From CADEEN01 sp963706685 (lineage in GTDB: Bacteria > Pseudomonadota > Gammaproteobacteria > Burkholderiales > Burkholderiaceae_C), in contig CAVPMY010000005.1 in NCBI GenBank assembly GCA_963706685.1, forward strand, positions 953,648-1,017,647: DNA of 64,000 nt. The letters are read 5' to 3'. The notes below the pieces were generated by a model. That model was not told the DNA's origin, did no database searches, and worked only from the letters and a program-made list of their open reading frames with translations. Below are positions 17,424 to 28,531 of this stretch, one piece after another; position 1 is the stretch's first letter; every line of letters begins with the position of its first letter. The position numbers and the translations under genes were made by a program.

Positions 17424-18970
17424 GATCTTGCCGGCCCCGCGGCCGCCGCACTCGGGCGCGCGGCGGCACCGCGCTGCATCAGCGCCTGCGTGGCTTCGAT
17501 CACGTCCGAGAACGGATGGCGCACGCCGGCGATTTCCTGGTAGTCCTCGTGGCCCTTGCCGGCGAGCACGATGACGTCGCGCGGCGAGGCTTCGACAACG
17601 GCTTGCGCAATCGCCGTGCGGCGCTCTTCGATGACGTCGGTGTGCGCGCGATCGGCGATGCCGCTGACGATGCCGGCAATGATGGCTGCCGGCCGTTCGC
17701 CGCGCGGGTTGTCGCTGGTCACGATCACGCGGTCGGCGCCTTGCGCCGCGATCGCTCCCATCAGCGGCCGCTTGCTGGCGTCGCGGTCGCCGCCGCAGCC
17801 GAACAGGCAGACCAGCCGGCCCTGGCGCGCCGCCGCCAGCGGCTTCAGCGCGGCCAGCACCTTTTCCAGCGCGTCCGGCGTGTGCGCATAGTCGACGACG
17901 ATCTGCGGCGCGCCCACGCCGTCGCCGACGCGCTGCATGCGCCCGGGCACGGCGGTCAGCTGCGGCACCATCGCCGCGGCATCGGCCAGCGCCACGCCGA
18001 GCGCGCGCAGCGCCGCCAGCACGCCGAGCAGGTTGTGGGCGTTGTAGTCGCCGAGCAGCGTGCTGCGCACCTCGACGCTGTGCGCCCCTTCGTGCAGCGT
18101 GAACGACAGGCCGCCGTCGGTGTAGCCGAGGCCGCGTGCGACCAGGCGCGCCTCGCCCTCGACCGAAACCGTCCAGACATCGAGCGGATTGGGCGCCAGG
18201 GCCTGCGAGAACTCGCGCGCCAGGTCGGCGCCGCGCCGGTCGTCGATGTTGAGCACCGCGGCCTTGAGCCCCGGCCACGAGAACAGCTTGCGCTTGGCCG
18301 CCCAGTAGGCGTCCATCGTGCCGTGGTAGTCGAGATGGTCGCGCGTGAAGTTGGTGAACAGGGCCAAGGTGATGCGCAGGCCCGCCAGGCGCTGTTCCTC
18401 GATGCCGATCGACGAGGCTTCGATGGCGCAGGCGGCAAAACCGTCGCTGACGAAACGGTGCAGCGTGCTGTGCAACTGCACCGGGTCGGGCGTGGTCAGC
18501 CCGGTGTAGTCGATGCGCGACTCGCGCCCGGCCAGCGGTGGCTCGCCGATGCCGAGCGTGCCAATGACGCCGGCTCGGCGGCCGAGCAGCGTCAGCGCCT
18601 GCGCGCACCACCAGGCCGAGGAACTCTTGCCGTTGGTGCCGGTCACGGCCAGCATGTCGAGCGCCGCACTCGGGTGGTCGAAGAACGCGTCGGCAATGAC
18701 CCCGGCCTCGGCCTTCAGGTTGGGCAGCGAGGCGATGCGCGCATCATTGAAGCCATGCGCGGCGATGCCGTCATGCTCGACGACGCAGGTCGTGGCGCCG
18801 GCCTCGAGCGCGGCCGGCACGAAGCGCCGCCCATCGACCACCTGGCCCGGCCAGGCGATGAAGGCATCACCCGGCTTGACCTTGCGGCTGTCGGTGGTCA
18901 GCGTGCCGGTCACCCACGAGCGCAACCAACGCGCCGCGGCTTCGGCAGATTTGAGCGCGGTGACGGCCAC
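17420..18970 (-). CDS. murE: UDP-MurNAc-L-Ala-D-Glu--meso-diaminopimelate ligase MurE
   Basis: Adds the third stem residue. The 516-residue product starts with GTG at 18,970 (VAVTALKSAEAAARW), 1 bp after the ftsI stop. ATP loop TGTNGKSSSAWW, then EASSIGIEEQRL, FTRDHLDYHGTMDAYW and a DYAHTPDALEKVL segment are visible. The residue-selecting loop reads DNPRGERP, matching the DNPR motif of meso-diaminopimelate-specific enzymes, as expected for a Gram-negative. Confidence 0.95.
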   Translation of the reverse strand: MAVTALKSAEAAARWLRSWVTGTLTTDSRKVKPGDAFIAWPGQVVDGRRFVPAALEAGATTCVVEHDGIAAHGFNDARIASLPNLKAEAGVIADAFFDHPSAALDMLAVTGTNGKSSSAWWCAQALTLLGRRAGVIGTLGIGEPPLAGRESRIDYTGLTTPDPVQLHSTLHRFVSDGFAACAIEASSIGIEEQRLAGLRITLALFTNFTRDHLDYHGTMDAYWAAKRKLFSWPGLKAAVLNIDDRRGADLAREFSQALAPNPLDVWTVSVEGEARLVARGLGYTDGGLSFTLHEGAHSVEVRSTLLGDYNAHNLLGVLAALRALGVALADAAAMVPQLTAVPGRMQRVGDGVGAPQIVVDYAHTPDALEKVLAALKPLAAARQGRLVCLFGCGGDRDASKRPLMGAIAAQGADRVIVTSDNPRGERPAAIIAGIVSGIADRAHTDVIEERRTAIAQAVVEASPRDVIVLAGKGHEDYQEIAGVRHPFSDVIEATQALMQRGAAARPSAAAAGPARS

Positions 18971-18971
18971 G

Positions 18972-20750
18972 TCAGAAGTTCTCTTGCACGGCGGGGCCGG
19001 CGACGATCTGCGGCTTGACGTCGAGGTTCGGCGGCACGCCTTGCGCGCGCAGCGTCTGCGCGACCACGCGGCTGAAAACCGGTGCCGCCACGGCGCCGCC
19101 ATAGTGCTTGCCGGCGCTCGGCTCGTCGACCATCACGGCGACGATCACACGCGGCTGGTCGATCGGCGACAGGCCGACGAACCACGAGCGGTACTTGTCC
19201 TTGGCGTAGCCCTCGCCTTCTTGCTTGTGGGCCGTGCCGCTCTTGCCGCCGACCGAGTAGCCCATGGTCTGGGCGAGCGGCGCCGTGCCCTCGGGGCCGG
19301 CGGCCAGTTGCAGCATGCCGCGCAACGTGCGCGCCGTCTCGGGCTTGAAGACGCGCTCGCCGACAGGCGCCTGGGACTGCCTGACCATCGTCACCGGAAT
19401 CACTTCGCCGTCGTGCGCGAACACGGTGTACGAGCGCGCCATCTGCAGCAACGATGCCGACAGGCCGTAGCCATAGGCCAGCCGCGATTGATCGACCGGC
19501 TTCCAGGCCTTGGCCGGTCGCAGCTTGCCGCTGGCCACACCGGGAAAGGACAGCTCGGGCTTGGTGCCGAAACCCAGCGCGTTGTAGAGCGCCCACATCT
19601 CGCTGGCCGGCAATTGCATGGCGAGTTTGGCTGCTCCGACGTTGCTCGACTTCTGCACGATCTGCGTCACCGACATGCGCGCGCGCGGGTGGACATCGGT
19701 CACCGCACGGCCGCCGACGGAGAACGACGCCGTGTCGAGCATGGTGTCGGGCGTGACGCGGCCGCTGTCGAGCGAGATGCCGGCAATGAAGGGCTTCATC
19801 GTCGAGCCGGGCTCGAAGATGTCGATCAGCGCTCGGTTGCGCATCTGCTCGGTGTTGATGTTGCGCCGCTTGGCCGGGTCGTAGCTCGGGTAGTTGGCCA
19901 GCGCCAGCACTTCGCCGCTCTGCGCATCGATCACGACGACGCTGCCGCCCTTGGCCTTGTTCTCGAGCACGGCCTGCTTGATGTGCTGGTAGGCAAAGTA
20001 CTGCACCTTGGCGTCGATCGTCAGTTCGAGATCGCGGCCATCGGTGGGTGCAACCTTGTCGCCGATCGACTCGACGACGCGCCCGAGGCGGTCCTTGACG
20101 ACCATGCGCGAGCCATCCCTGCCCTGCAGGCGATCCTGGAACGACAGCTCCACGCCCTCCTGGCCACGGTCATCGACGTCGGTGAAGCCGACCACATGCG
20201 CCGCCGCTTCGCCCTCGGGGTACTTGCGCCGGAACTCGCGGGCCTCGTGGACGCCCTTGATGCCGAGCTGGCTGATCTGCTGCCACGTCGCGTCGTCGAC
20301 CTGGCGCTTCAGCCACGCGAATCGCGCACTGGTGTCGCCGAGCTTCTTTTCCACGTCGGCCGGCGGCAGATCGAGCAGGCGCGCGAGTGCGCGCTTTTGC
20401 TCGCGTGTGGCCTGCACGTCTTTCGGGATCGCCCACACCGAAGGCACCGGCACGGAGGTGGCGAGCAGCGCGCCATGGCGGTCAGTGATGCGGCCGCGGC
20501 TGGCGCGCAACTCCTGCTGGAAGGCGTAGCGCTTCTCGCCCTGGTCGAGATAGAACTGGTTGTCGACAATCTGGATCGACACCGCGCGCGCGACCAGCAC
20601 GCAAGAGCCGAGGCCGACCAGCGCGACCACGAACTTGCTGCGCCACGGCGGCGTCTTCGAGGCCAGCAGCGGGCTGGTCGAGTAGGTGACGCTGCGGCTG
20701 ACCGCGCCCGCTTTCGCCTTGTCCCTGACCTTCGATTGCAGCCACTTCAT
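18972..20750 (-). CDS. ftsI: Septal peptidoglycan transpeptidase FtsI (PBP3)
   Basis: Class B penicillin-binding protein that cross-links septal peptidoglycan with FtsW. The 592-residue product has a short cytoplasmic tail, one membrane helix at about residues 40-58, and the dimerisation domain with RGRITDRHGALLATS. The active-site motifs are all present: FEPGSTMKPF (STMK, nucleophile Ser), QKSSNVG (SSN) and GGKSGTAHK (KSGT). The start overlaps the ftsL stop as ATGA. Confidence 0.96.
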   Translation of the reverse strand: MKWLQSKVRDKAKAGAVSRSVTYSTSPLLASKTPPWRSKFVVALVGLGSCVLVARAVSIQIVDNQFYLDQGEKRYAFQQELRASRGRITDRHGALLATSVPVPSVWAIPKDVQATREQKRALARLLDLPPADVEKKLGDTSARFAWLKRQVDDATWQQISQLGIKGVHEAREFRRKYPEGEAAAHVVGFTDVDDRGQEGVELSFQDRLQGRDGSRMVVKDRLGRVVESIGDKVAPTDGRDLELTIDAKVQYFAYQHIKQAVLENKAKGGSVVVIDAQSGEVLALANYPSYDPAKRRNINTEQMRNRALIDIFEPGSTMKPFIAGISLDSGRVTPDTMLDTASFSVGGRAVTDVHPRARMSVTQIVQKSSNVGAAKLAMQLPASEMWALYNALGFGTKPELSFPGVASGKLRPAKAWKPVDQSRLAYGYGLSASLLQMARSYTVFAHDGEVIPVTMVRQSQAPVGERVFKPETARTLRGMLQLAAGPEGTAPLAQTMGYSVGGKSGTAHKQEGEGYAKDKYRSWFVGLSPIDQPRVIVAVMVDEPSAGKHYGGAVAAPVFSRVVAQTLRAQGVPPNLDVKPQIVAGPAVQENF

Positions 20751-21112
20751 GGGGTCAGTCCCGTGGGCGTCGAGGCCCGGGCCAGGCCGGGCCCGCCGCC
20801 CGCGGCGGCCATGGGCAGTTGGGTCGGCCCGCCATCGGCTTGCGCCGCGGAGACGTCGGGCACATAGATCGTCACCGCGGGCGTGGCCACGCGCATGGCC
20901 AGGCGCTCGCGCGCGGTGCGCTCGACGCGGGCATTGGTTGCCGCGGCCTGGCGCTCGGCTTCGAGGCGCTTGGATTCGACGTCGAGCTTGGCGCTTTCGT
21001 TCTTCGCGCGGTCGAGCTCGGTGTACAGGCGCCGCGAGTCGTAGGCGGTGCGCACGAGATACAGACTGGACAGGACCAGCGCAACGACGAGCAAGGTATT
21101 GAACCGAGTCAT
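20747..21112 (-). CDS. ftsL: Cell division protein FtsL
   Basis: A 121-residue bitopic protein of the FtsQLB complex. It begins MTRFNTLLVVALVLSSLYLV, a membrane helix at about residues 6-22, followed by a coiled coil (RLYTELDRAKNESAKLDVE..ERQA) and RTARERLAMRVATPAV, which matches the FtsL membrane-proximal pattern. A Gly/Pro-rich tail of about 25 residues follows. Its position between rsmH and ftsI is standard. Its start is separated from rsmH by a 73-bp GC-rich spacer. Confidence 0.92.
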   Translation of the reverse strand: MTRFNTLLVVALVLSSLYLVRTAYDSRRLYTELDRAKNESAKLDVESKRLEAERQAAATNARVERTARERLAMRVATPAVTIYVPDVSAAQADGGPTQLPMAAAGGGPGLARASTPTGLTP

Positions 21113-21185
21113 ACCGGCCTCCGCCGAGCCGTCGCAAGGAGGCCGACGCCCCCTCGGGGGGCCGCGAGCAACACGAGCTCGGGGG
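21113..21185 (-). repeat. GC-rich palindromic spacer between rsmH and ftsL
   Basis: This 73-bp spacer contains GCCCCCTCGGGGGG and GAGCTCG palindromes and a GCGGAGGCC segment directly before the ftsL start. It resembles in composition and placement (just before a start codon) the elements before murG and ddl, though the sequence is not identical. It could form stable RNA hairpins within the operon transcript. Confidence 0.5.
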
Positions 21186-22115
21186 TCAAGCGCCACTCCT
21201 CTCGGCGACGCGCAGGATCGCCGAGCGTGCACGCGGGTTCGCGGCAATTTCCTCGACGCTCGGCTTGATGCGGGCAATCGCCTTCAAGCGCATCGCCTTC
21301 GGTGGCGCGAACGGCGCACGGCGATCGACGATGTCGCGGCTTTCGCGCGCGATGAACTCCTTGACGCGGCGGTCTTCGAGCGAGTGGAAAGCGATCACGG
21401 CCAGACGGGCACCCGGTGCGAGCAAATTGAGCGAAGCCTTCAGCCCTTCATCGAGGGCCTCAAGCTCGGCGTTGATGAAAATCCGAAGAGCCTGAAACGT
21501 GCGCGTTGCAGGGTCCTGGCCCGCTTCGCGGGTGCGGACCGCACGAGCCACGAGTTGGGAAAGCTCATGGGTCGTGCGTACGGGGTGCCCGCTCTCGCGC
21601 CGAGCCACAAGCGCCTTTGCAATCGGTCGAGCAAACCGTTCTTCGCCATAGTCCTTGATGACCTCGCTGAGTCGGCGCTCGTCAGCACGCGCCAGAAAAT
21701 CGGCGGCACTCTCGCCGCGGGTCGTGTCCATGCGCATGTCCAGCGGCGCATCGAAGCGAAAACTGAAACCCCGCGCCGGGTTGTCGATCTGCGGCGAACT
21801 GACGCCCAGATCGAGCAGCAAGCCATTGATCGTCTCGATGCCCATCGCCGCCAAAGCCTCGCTCATCTGTGCGAAGTTCGCGTGAAGGATCGAGAACCGC
21901 GGATCGCTGCGCTGCAATTCGCCGGCGGCCGCCACCGCATCCGGATCGCGGTCGAGCGCGATCACGCGGCCCGTCGGCGACAGGCGCGACAGCAGCAGCC
22001 GCGAATGCCCGCCGCGCCCGAACGTGCCATCGACGTAGACGCCGCCGGCCTCCGTCACCAGCGCGTCGATCGCTTCGGTGAGGAGAACGGTGTGGTGCTG
22101 CCATTCGCCGGCCAC
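21186..22115 (-). CDS. rsmH: 16S rRNA (cytosine(1402)-N(4))-methyltransferase RsmH
   Basis: Methylates N4 of C1402 in 16S rRNA using S-adenosylmethionine. The 309-residue product begins MAGEWQHHTVLLTEAIDAL. SAM-binding GTFGRGGHSRLLL, LLLDLGVSSPQID and RGFSFRFDAPLDMRM are the family signatures, as is AFHSLEDRRVKEF near residue 245. It follows mraZ with no gap and begins the core of the dcw operon. Confidence 0.97.
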   Translation of the reverse strand: MAGEWQHHTVLLTEAIDALVTEAGGVYVDGTFGRGGHSRLLLSRLSPTGRVIALDRDPDAVAAAGELQRSDPRFSILHANFAQMSEALAAMGIETINGLLLDLGVSSPQIDNPARGFSFRFDAPLDMRMDTTRGESAADFLARADERRLSEVIKDYGEERFARPIAKALVARRESGHPVRTTHELSQLVARAVRTREAGQDPATRTFQALRIFINAELEALDEGLKASLNLLAPGARLAVIAFHSLEDRRVKEFIARESRDIVDRRAPFAPPKAMRLKAIARIKPSVEEIAANPRARSAILRVAERSGA

Positions 22116-22556
22116 TCACAACACCATGTCGCGCATCGACTCGGGAATGCCCGATGCCGATTGCGTGGCTTCGTGCGCGTCCAGGCGCGCCTTGTCCCAG
22201 AGCTCGAAGCGCGTGCCCATGCCGCACAGGACCACGTCGCGCTCGATCGATGCCCACTCGCGCAGCTCGGGCGCGATCAGCACGCGCGAGGCGGCGTCGA
22301 TCTCCACATGGGAGACGCTGCCGAGGAACAGGCGGCGCACGTCGTCTGCCGACATCGGCATCGCCATCAGCTTGTCGCGAAAGGCCTCCCACGCCGGGCG
22401 CGGGAAGATCGTCAGGCAGCGGCGAAAACTCTTGGTGACGCTGAGCTGGTCGCCGCACAGGGCCTTGAGCGTCTCGCGATAGCGGGTCGGAATGGCCAAG
22501 CGCCCCTTGCCATCGAGCAAAAGGATCGGCCCCCCATCAAGAATCAGCTCAGTCAC
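22116..22556 (-). CDS. mraZ: Transcriptional regulator MraZ
   Basis: AbrB-like regulator that represses the dcw operon. With the GTG at 22,556 the product is 146 residues, near the usual size. It holds two copies of the family domain: LLLDGKGRLAIPTRYRETL at about residues 12-30 and EIDAASRVLIAPELREWA at about 85-102. No good ribosome-binding site is seen, and the start lies only a few bases after the MraZ boxes; a later start is possible. It abuts rsmH. Confidence 0.88.
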   Translation of the reverse strand: MTELILDGGPILLLDGKGRLAIPTRYRETLKALCGDQLSVTKSFRRCLTIFPRPAWEAFRDKLMAMPMSADDVRRLFLGSVSHVEIDAASRVLIAPELREWASIERDVVLCGMGTRFELWDKARLDAHEATQSASGIPESMRDMVL

Positions 22557-22561
22557 GCCGT

Positions 22562-22591
22562 AGAATCCCACAAATCTGCACTTATTCCCAC
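22562..22591 (-). promoter_or_regulatory. Three 10-bp MraZ boxes
   Basis: On the minus strand the sequence reads GTGGGAATAA, GTGCAGATTT, GTGGGATTCT in direct succession. Outer repeats match the GTGGG-N5 boxes bound by MraZ; the middle one is degenerate (GTGCA). The first box overlaps the -10 element of the promoter, as expected for autorepression. Confidence 0.8.
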
Positions 22592-22619
22592 TGTAGCGGG
22601 GGCAGATCGGGGCGTCAAC
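22590..22619 (-). promoter_or_regulatory. dcw promoter upstream of mraZ
   Basis: A sigma-70-like promoter: TTGACG (22,619-22,614), an 18-bp spacer and TACAGT (22,595-22,590). The predicted start falls within the MraZ boxes, about 25 nt before the mraZ GTG. The rest of the spacer up to about 22,811 is AT-rich with no convincing gene. Confidence 0.7.
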
Positions 22620-22811
22620 GGCCCTAGGAAGAAAAACCAATCAAATCAAGCACTTAGAGCCACAATTTGAGGCAACTTCCAGTTTGAATCCATTGTAAAA
22701 ACATAGACATGCAGTTGTCATTGAATGCGATTCATCAACTCGACATTTTTGTGAACAGTTGAAACAGCGGGTAAAGCGCGTTCTGCCCGCGAATTCGACG
22801 TCCGCAAAGCA

Positions 22812-22836
22812 CAGGGCCGCTCAGCGAGCGGCCCTG
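22812..22836. terminator. Hairpin terminator after the RhlE-type helicase gene
   Basis: A perfect 11-bp stem (CAGGGCCGCTC / GAGCGGCCCTG) with a 3-nt loop lies 26 bp past the helicase stop. There is no long T run on either side, so termination efficiency is uncertain. Confidence 0.6.
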
Positions 22837-22862
22837 TATGCAGCAACAGCGTTTGGCGCTGG

Positions 22863-24176
<1,314 letters not shown>

Positions 24177-24305
24177 CGGTGACTTTCTCTGACTCGGTTG
24201 GGCGCGTCTATACGAATGACGTGCCGCGGGGCATCGCCGCCAACCGAGATTCGAGAAGCGCCGCGAGGATCGGGCGCGAGAGAAGGTCAGAGGGGATGAA
24301 CGAAA

Positions 24306-24333
24306 GCGGCTTCGGGAGGTTTCCCGAAGCCGC
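24306..24333. repeat. Perfect 12-bp inverted repeat between divergent genes
   Basis: GCGGCTTCGGGA and its complement flank a 4-nt loop in the 230-bp region between the helicase and NnrU-like genes. It lacks a T run. It may be an RNA hairpin or a regulator site; nothing else is recognisable in this spacer. Confidence 0.5.
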
Positions 24334-24406
24334 GGGTCGCATTGTAGGTGAATACGTTAATCTGCGCTGGAGTCACCACTCCAACACCCCTTGACAGGTT
24401 CACCCC

Positions 24407-24991
24407 ATGACTGCTCTGGTCCTCGGACTCGTCCTGTTTCTCGGCATCCATTCGGTGCGCATCGTCGCCGACGGCATGCGCAGCGCCTTCATCGCACAGC
24501 GCGGCGAGAAAGCCTGGAAAGGCTTGTACACCGTGCTCTCGCTGGCCGGCTTTGCTCTGCTGGTCTGGGGCTACGGCCAGGCGCGCCAGCAGCCCGTCGA
24601 GCTCTGGGGCGCGCCGCCGGTCTGGACCAGGCACGTCGCTTCGCTGCTGACGCTGATCGCCTTCGTGCTGCTCGCGGCAGCCTACGTCCCAGGCAACGCC
24701 ATCAAGGCCAGGCTGCACCACCCGATGACCGGCGGCGTCAAGGTCTGGGCGTTTGCGCACCTGATCGCCAACAACACGCTGGCCGATCTGCTGCTGTTCG
24801 GCGGTTTTCTCGTCTGGTCGATCCTGCTCTTCCTCAGCGCGCGGCGTCGCGATCGCGACGCCGGCAAGATCTACCCGCCGGGCAGCGCCTCACGCACCGC
24901 GCTGACGGTCGTCGTCGGCGCGTTGCTGTGGGCTGCATTTGCGTTCTGGGCGCATGGCTGGCTGATCGGCGTCAAACCCTTTGGCGGGTAG
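24407..24991 (+). CDS. NnrU-family membrane protein
   Basis: A 194-residue integral membrane protein with about five or six helices. It begins MTALVLGLVLFLGIHSVRIV; the IHSVRI segment, YTVLSLAGFALLVWGYGQAR, HHPMTGGVKVWAFAHLIANN and a C-terminal WAHGWLIGVKP are characteristic of the NnrU family, which is linked to nitrite/nitric oxide reduction and to isoprenoid-like membrane reductases. The biochemical role is not known from sequence. It is a single-gene unit on the plus strand. Confidence 0.8.
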   Translation: MTALVLGLVLFLGIHSVRIVADGMRSAFIAQRGEKAWKGLYTVLSLAGFALLVWGYGQARQQPVELWGAPPVWTRHVASLLTLIAFVLLAAAYVPGNAIKARLHHPMTGGVKVWAFAHLIANNTLADLLLFGGFLVWSILLFLSARRRDRDAGKIYPPGSASRTALTVVVGALLWAAFAFWAHGWLIGVKPFGG

Positions 24992-25042
24992 TGTCGCCCC
25001 AGGTCCCCTCGCCTGAGGCGCGCTCGACCTGGCCCGGTCGAA

Positions 25043-26609
25043 TCAAGCGTACTTGACTTTGACGCCCACCATTTTCCGGATCTCGCCGGACTCGATCTTG
25101 CGCCAGTATTGAGTGGACTCTTCGCGCACGAACGACATCAGCATGTACAGCCCGATCACGTTCGGAATCGCCATCGCGAAGATCATCGAATCGGAGAAGT
25201 CGATCACCGGGCCCAGGCTCATGCTCGAGCCGATGACGACGCAGACGCAGAAGAAGAACTTGAAGACCAGCTCCATCGACTTGCCCTCGCCGACCAGATA
25301 CGTCCACGCCTTGAGGCCGTAGTAGGACCACGAGATCATGGTCGAAAACGCGAACAGCAGCACCGCAAGCGCAAGCACGTACGGGAACCATGAGAAGGCG
25401 GTCGAGAACGCGGCCGACGTCAATTCGACGCCGGTCAGCCCGCTCGACAGCTGGCCGCTGATCGTGATCACGAGTGCGGTCATCGTGCAGATGACGACGG
25501 TGTCGATGAACGGCTCCAACAGCGACACATAACCTTCGGTGATCGGCTCCTTCGTCCTCACGGCCGAGTGAGCGATGGCCGCCGAGCCGATGCCGGCCTC
25601 GTTCGAAAACGCAGCCCGCTTGAAGCCCTGGATCAGCGCTCCGACCACGCCGCCGGCAACGCCTGCGCCGGTGAACGCGCCTTCGACGATCTGACCGAAC
25701 GCCCAGCCGATCTTGTCGTAGTTGGCGGCGATGATGACCAGGCCGGCGGTGAGGTAGATGACCGCCATGAACGGCACGATCTTCTCGGTCACGCGCGGCG
25801 ATCGACTTGATGCCGCCGATGATCACTGCCGCGACGATGACCGCCATCACCAGTCCGAACAGCCAGCCCTTGTCCGCAAGATAGCTGGCGTCGCCGCCGG
25901 TGACGTTGACAACCTGCTGGAAGGCCTGATTGGCCTGGAACATGTTGCCGCCGCCAACCGATCCGCCGATGCAGCAGACCGCGAAGATCACCGCCAGCAC
26001 CCGGCCGAGGCCTGGCTTGCCTTTGAGCGCGAGGCCCTTTGACAAGTAGTACATCGGCCCGCCCGATACGCGGCCGTCCGGATACTCGTTGCGAAACTTC
26101 ACGCCCAGCGTGCATTCGGTGAACTTCGAGGCCATGCCCAGCAGGCCGGCCAGGATCATCCAGAAGGTGGCCCCCGGTCCGCCCAGCGACACCGCCACGG
26201 CGACACCTGCAATGTTGCCCAGCCCGACCGTGCCGGACAGCGCAGTGGCCAGCGCCTGAAAGTGCGAGACTTCGCCGGCGTCGTTCGGGTCCGAATAGTC
26301 GCCCTTGACCAGCGAGATGGCATGCCCGAACTTGCGGATCTGCGGGAACCCGAAGTAAAACGTGAAGATCAGCGCCGCAATGATCAGCCAGCCGACGATC
26401 AGCGGAAACGCCGTGCCGCCGATCGGCACCGAATAGAAGATGATCCCCGAGATGAAGTTCGAGATCGGCGAAATCGCATCGTTGATGCGCTGATCCAGCC
26501 CTGCCGCAGGCTGCTGTGCAAACGCAAGCGCCGGCGCCAGCAGGCCAGCGAGCGCTGCCAAGAGCCGAGCCGGCGCGGCGCGCATCGATGCATGAAGATT
26601 CCTGACCAT
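25043..26609 (-). pseudogene. Sodium:alanine symporter (AGCS family), one-base frameshift
   Basis: Encodes an amino-acid carrier driven by sodium. The N-terminal part (from MVRNLHASMRAAPARLL, with a signal-like first helix ending AFAQQ) and the C-terminal part (from about VTEKIVPFMAVIYLT) lie in different frames. Family motifs PLIVGWLIIAALIFTFYFG, GEVSHFQALATALSGTVG and GNIAGVAVA are intact. An extra base at about 25,796 breaks the reading within IGGIKSIA-RVTEK; removing it gives a full-length protein of about 521 residues. The isolated one-base insertion suggests sequencing error or a recent mutation. It is 50 bp from UspA on the same strand. Confidence 0.88.
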
Positions 26610-26659
26610 GGTGGTTTCCTTGTGTCGTTTGTCGTTGTTGTTGTTGTCGTCCGCGGCGC

Positions 26660-27109
26660 TCAGGGCACCACCGTGACAGGCACCGGCGAGGCCTGCACCA
26701 GCGTCATCGCCAGGCTTCCCAGAATGCGATCGGTGAACTTGTTGCCGCCGGTGCGACCGACGACGATCACGCTGCCCGGCCGCTCGCCCGCAATCTCGCA
26801 CAGCAGTTCGCCGGCATGTCCGAACCGCACTTCGTGACTCGCCGCCACGCCCTGCTCGGCAAGCTGCTTCAAAACCGGCGCAAGGAATTTCTCGGCGCGT
26901 TCCATTTCAGCCTTGCGCGTCTTCGAACGTTCGTCCAGTTCCTCGGCAGTGAGAAAGCTGAATGGCGACCATTCGAGCACGCAGACCACGTGCACTTGGG
27001 CCTCGCGATCCTTCGCTCGCGCAATGCTGAACTCCAGCGCCCGGCGAGCGGCGTCGCTGCCGTCGTAGCCGACGATGAGTGTCGGCGCGGTGCTTGCGTT
27101 TGATGTCAT
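26660..27109 (-). CDS. Universal stress protein UspA family
   Basis: A 149-residue single-domain Usp protein beginning MTSNASTAPTLIVGYDGSD. The ATP-binding type signature is visible as VVGRTGGNKFTDRILGSLAMTLVQASPVPVTVV (G-2x-G-9x-G-S/T pattern), so it probably binds ATP. It sits directly upstream of the AGCS symporter gene and may be co-transcribed with it. Codon use is that of the host. Confidence 0.9.
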   Translation of the reverse strand: MTSNASTAPTLIVGYDGSDAARRALEFSIARAKDREAQVHVVCVLEWSPFSFLTAEELDERSKTRKAEMERAEKFLAPVLKQLAEQGVAASHEVRFGHAGELLCEIAGERPGSVIVVGRTGGNKFTDRILGSLAMTLVQASPVPVTVVP

Positions 27110-27483
27110 TCTCGAGTTGCTCCAGGAGGTTTGGACCCCCTTAACGCAATCGAGACCACGAATCCAAATCACCAAAGCAGGCCGCTGTGGATCACCCTAA
27201 TTCATTCACGGATCGATCGACACCCGGGTTTTCGTGCAGGCCGGAGCCTCTCCACGGCAGCGCTTACGTTTGTCAGTTAGTGAAAATCAATCGCCATCGC
27301 GGATGGTCGCAAATCAACTGAACGCAGTTCACTTGCGCACACTGCCTGCCGAGTCGACGGTCCCCGTGCGGTCGCGGCCTCGATCCGGGTAAACCGCAGA
27401 TCGCCCGTGCTGCCGCAGGCCATCGGCACGAACAGTTGCAAGTCATACTGATGCGCGTCGTCGCGTCTGGTCTCACTCGCCCC
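27110..27483. other. 374-bp intergenic region with no gene
   Basis: Spacer between divergent uspA and the ABC importer operon. It must hold promoters for both, but no convincing -35/-10 pair, repeat or RNA was found. Local composition is lower in GC than the flanking genes. Confidence 0.5.
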
Positions 27484-28497
<1,014 letters not shown>

Positions 28498-28531
28498 CCC
28501 GCACCGACGCGCTTTCACCCAGGAGACCCGC

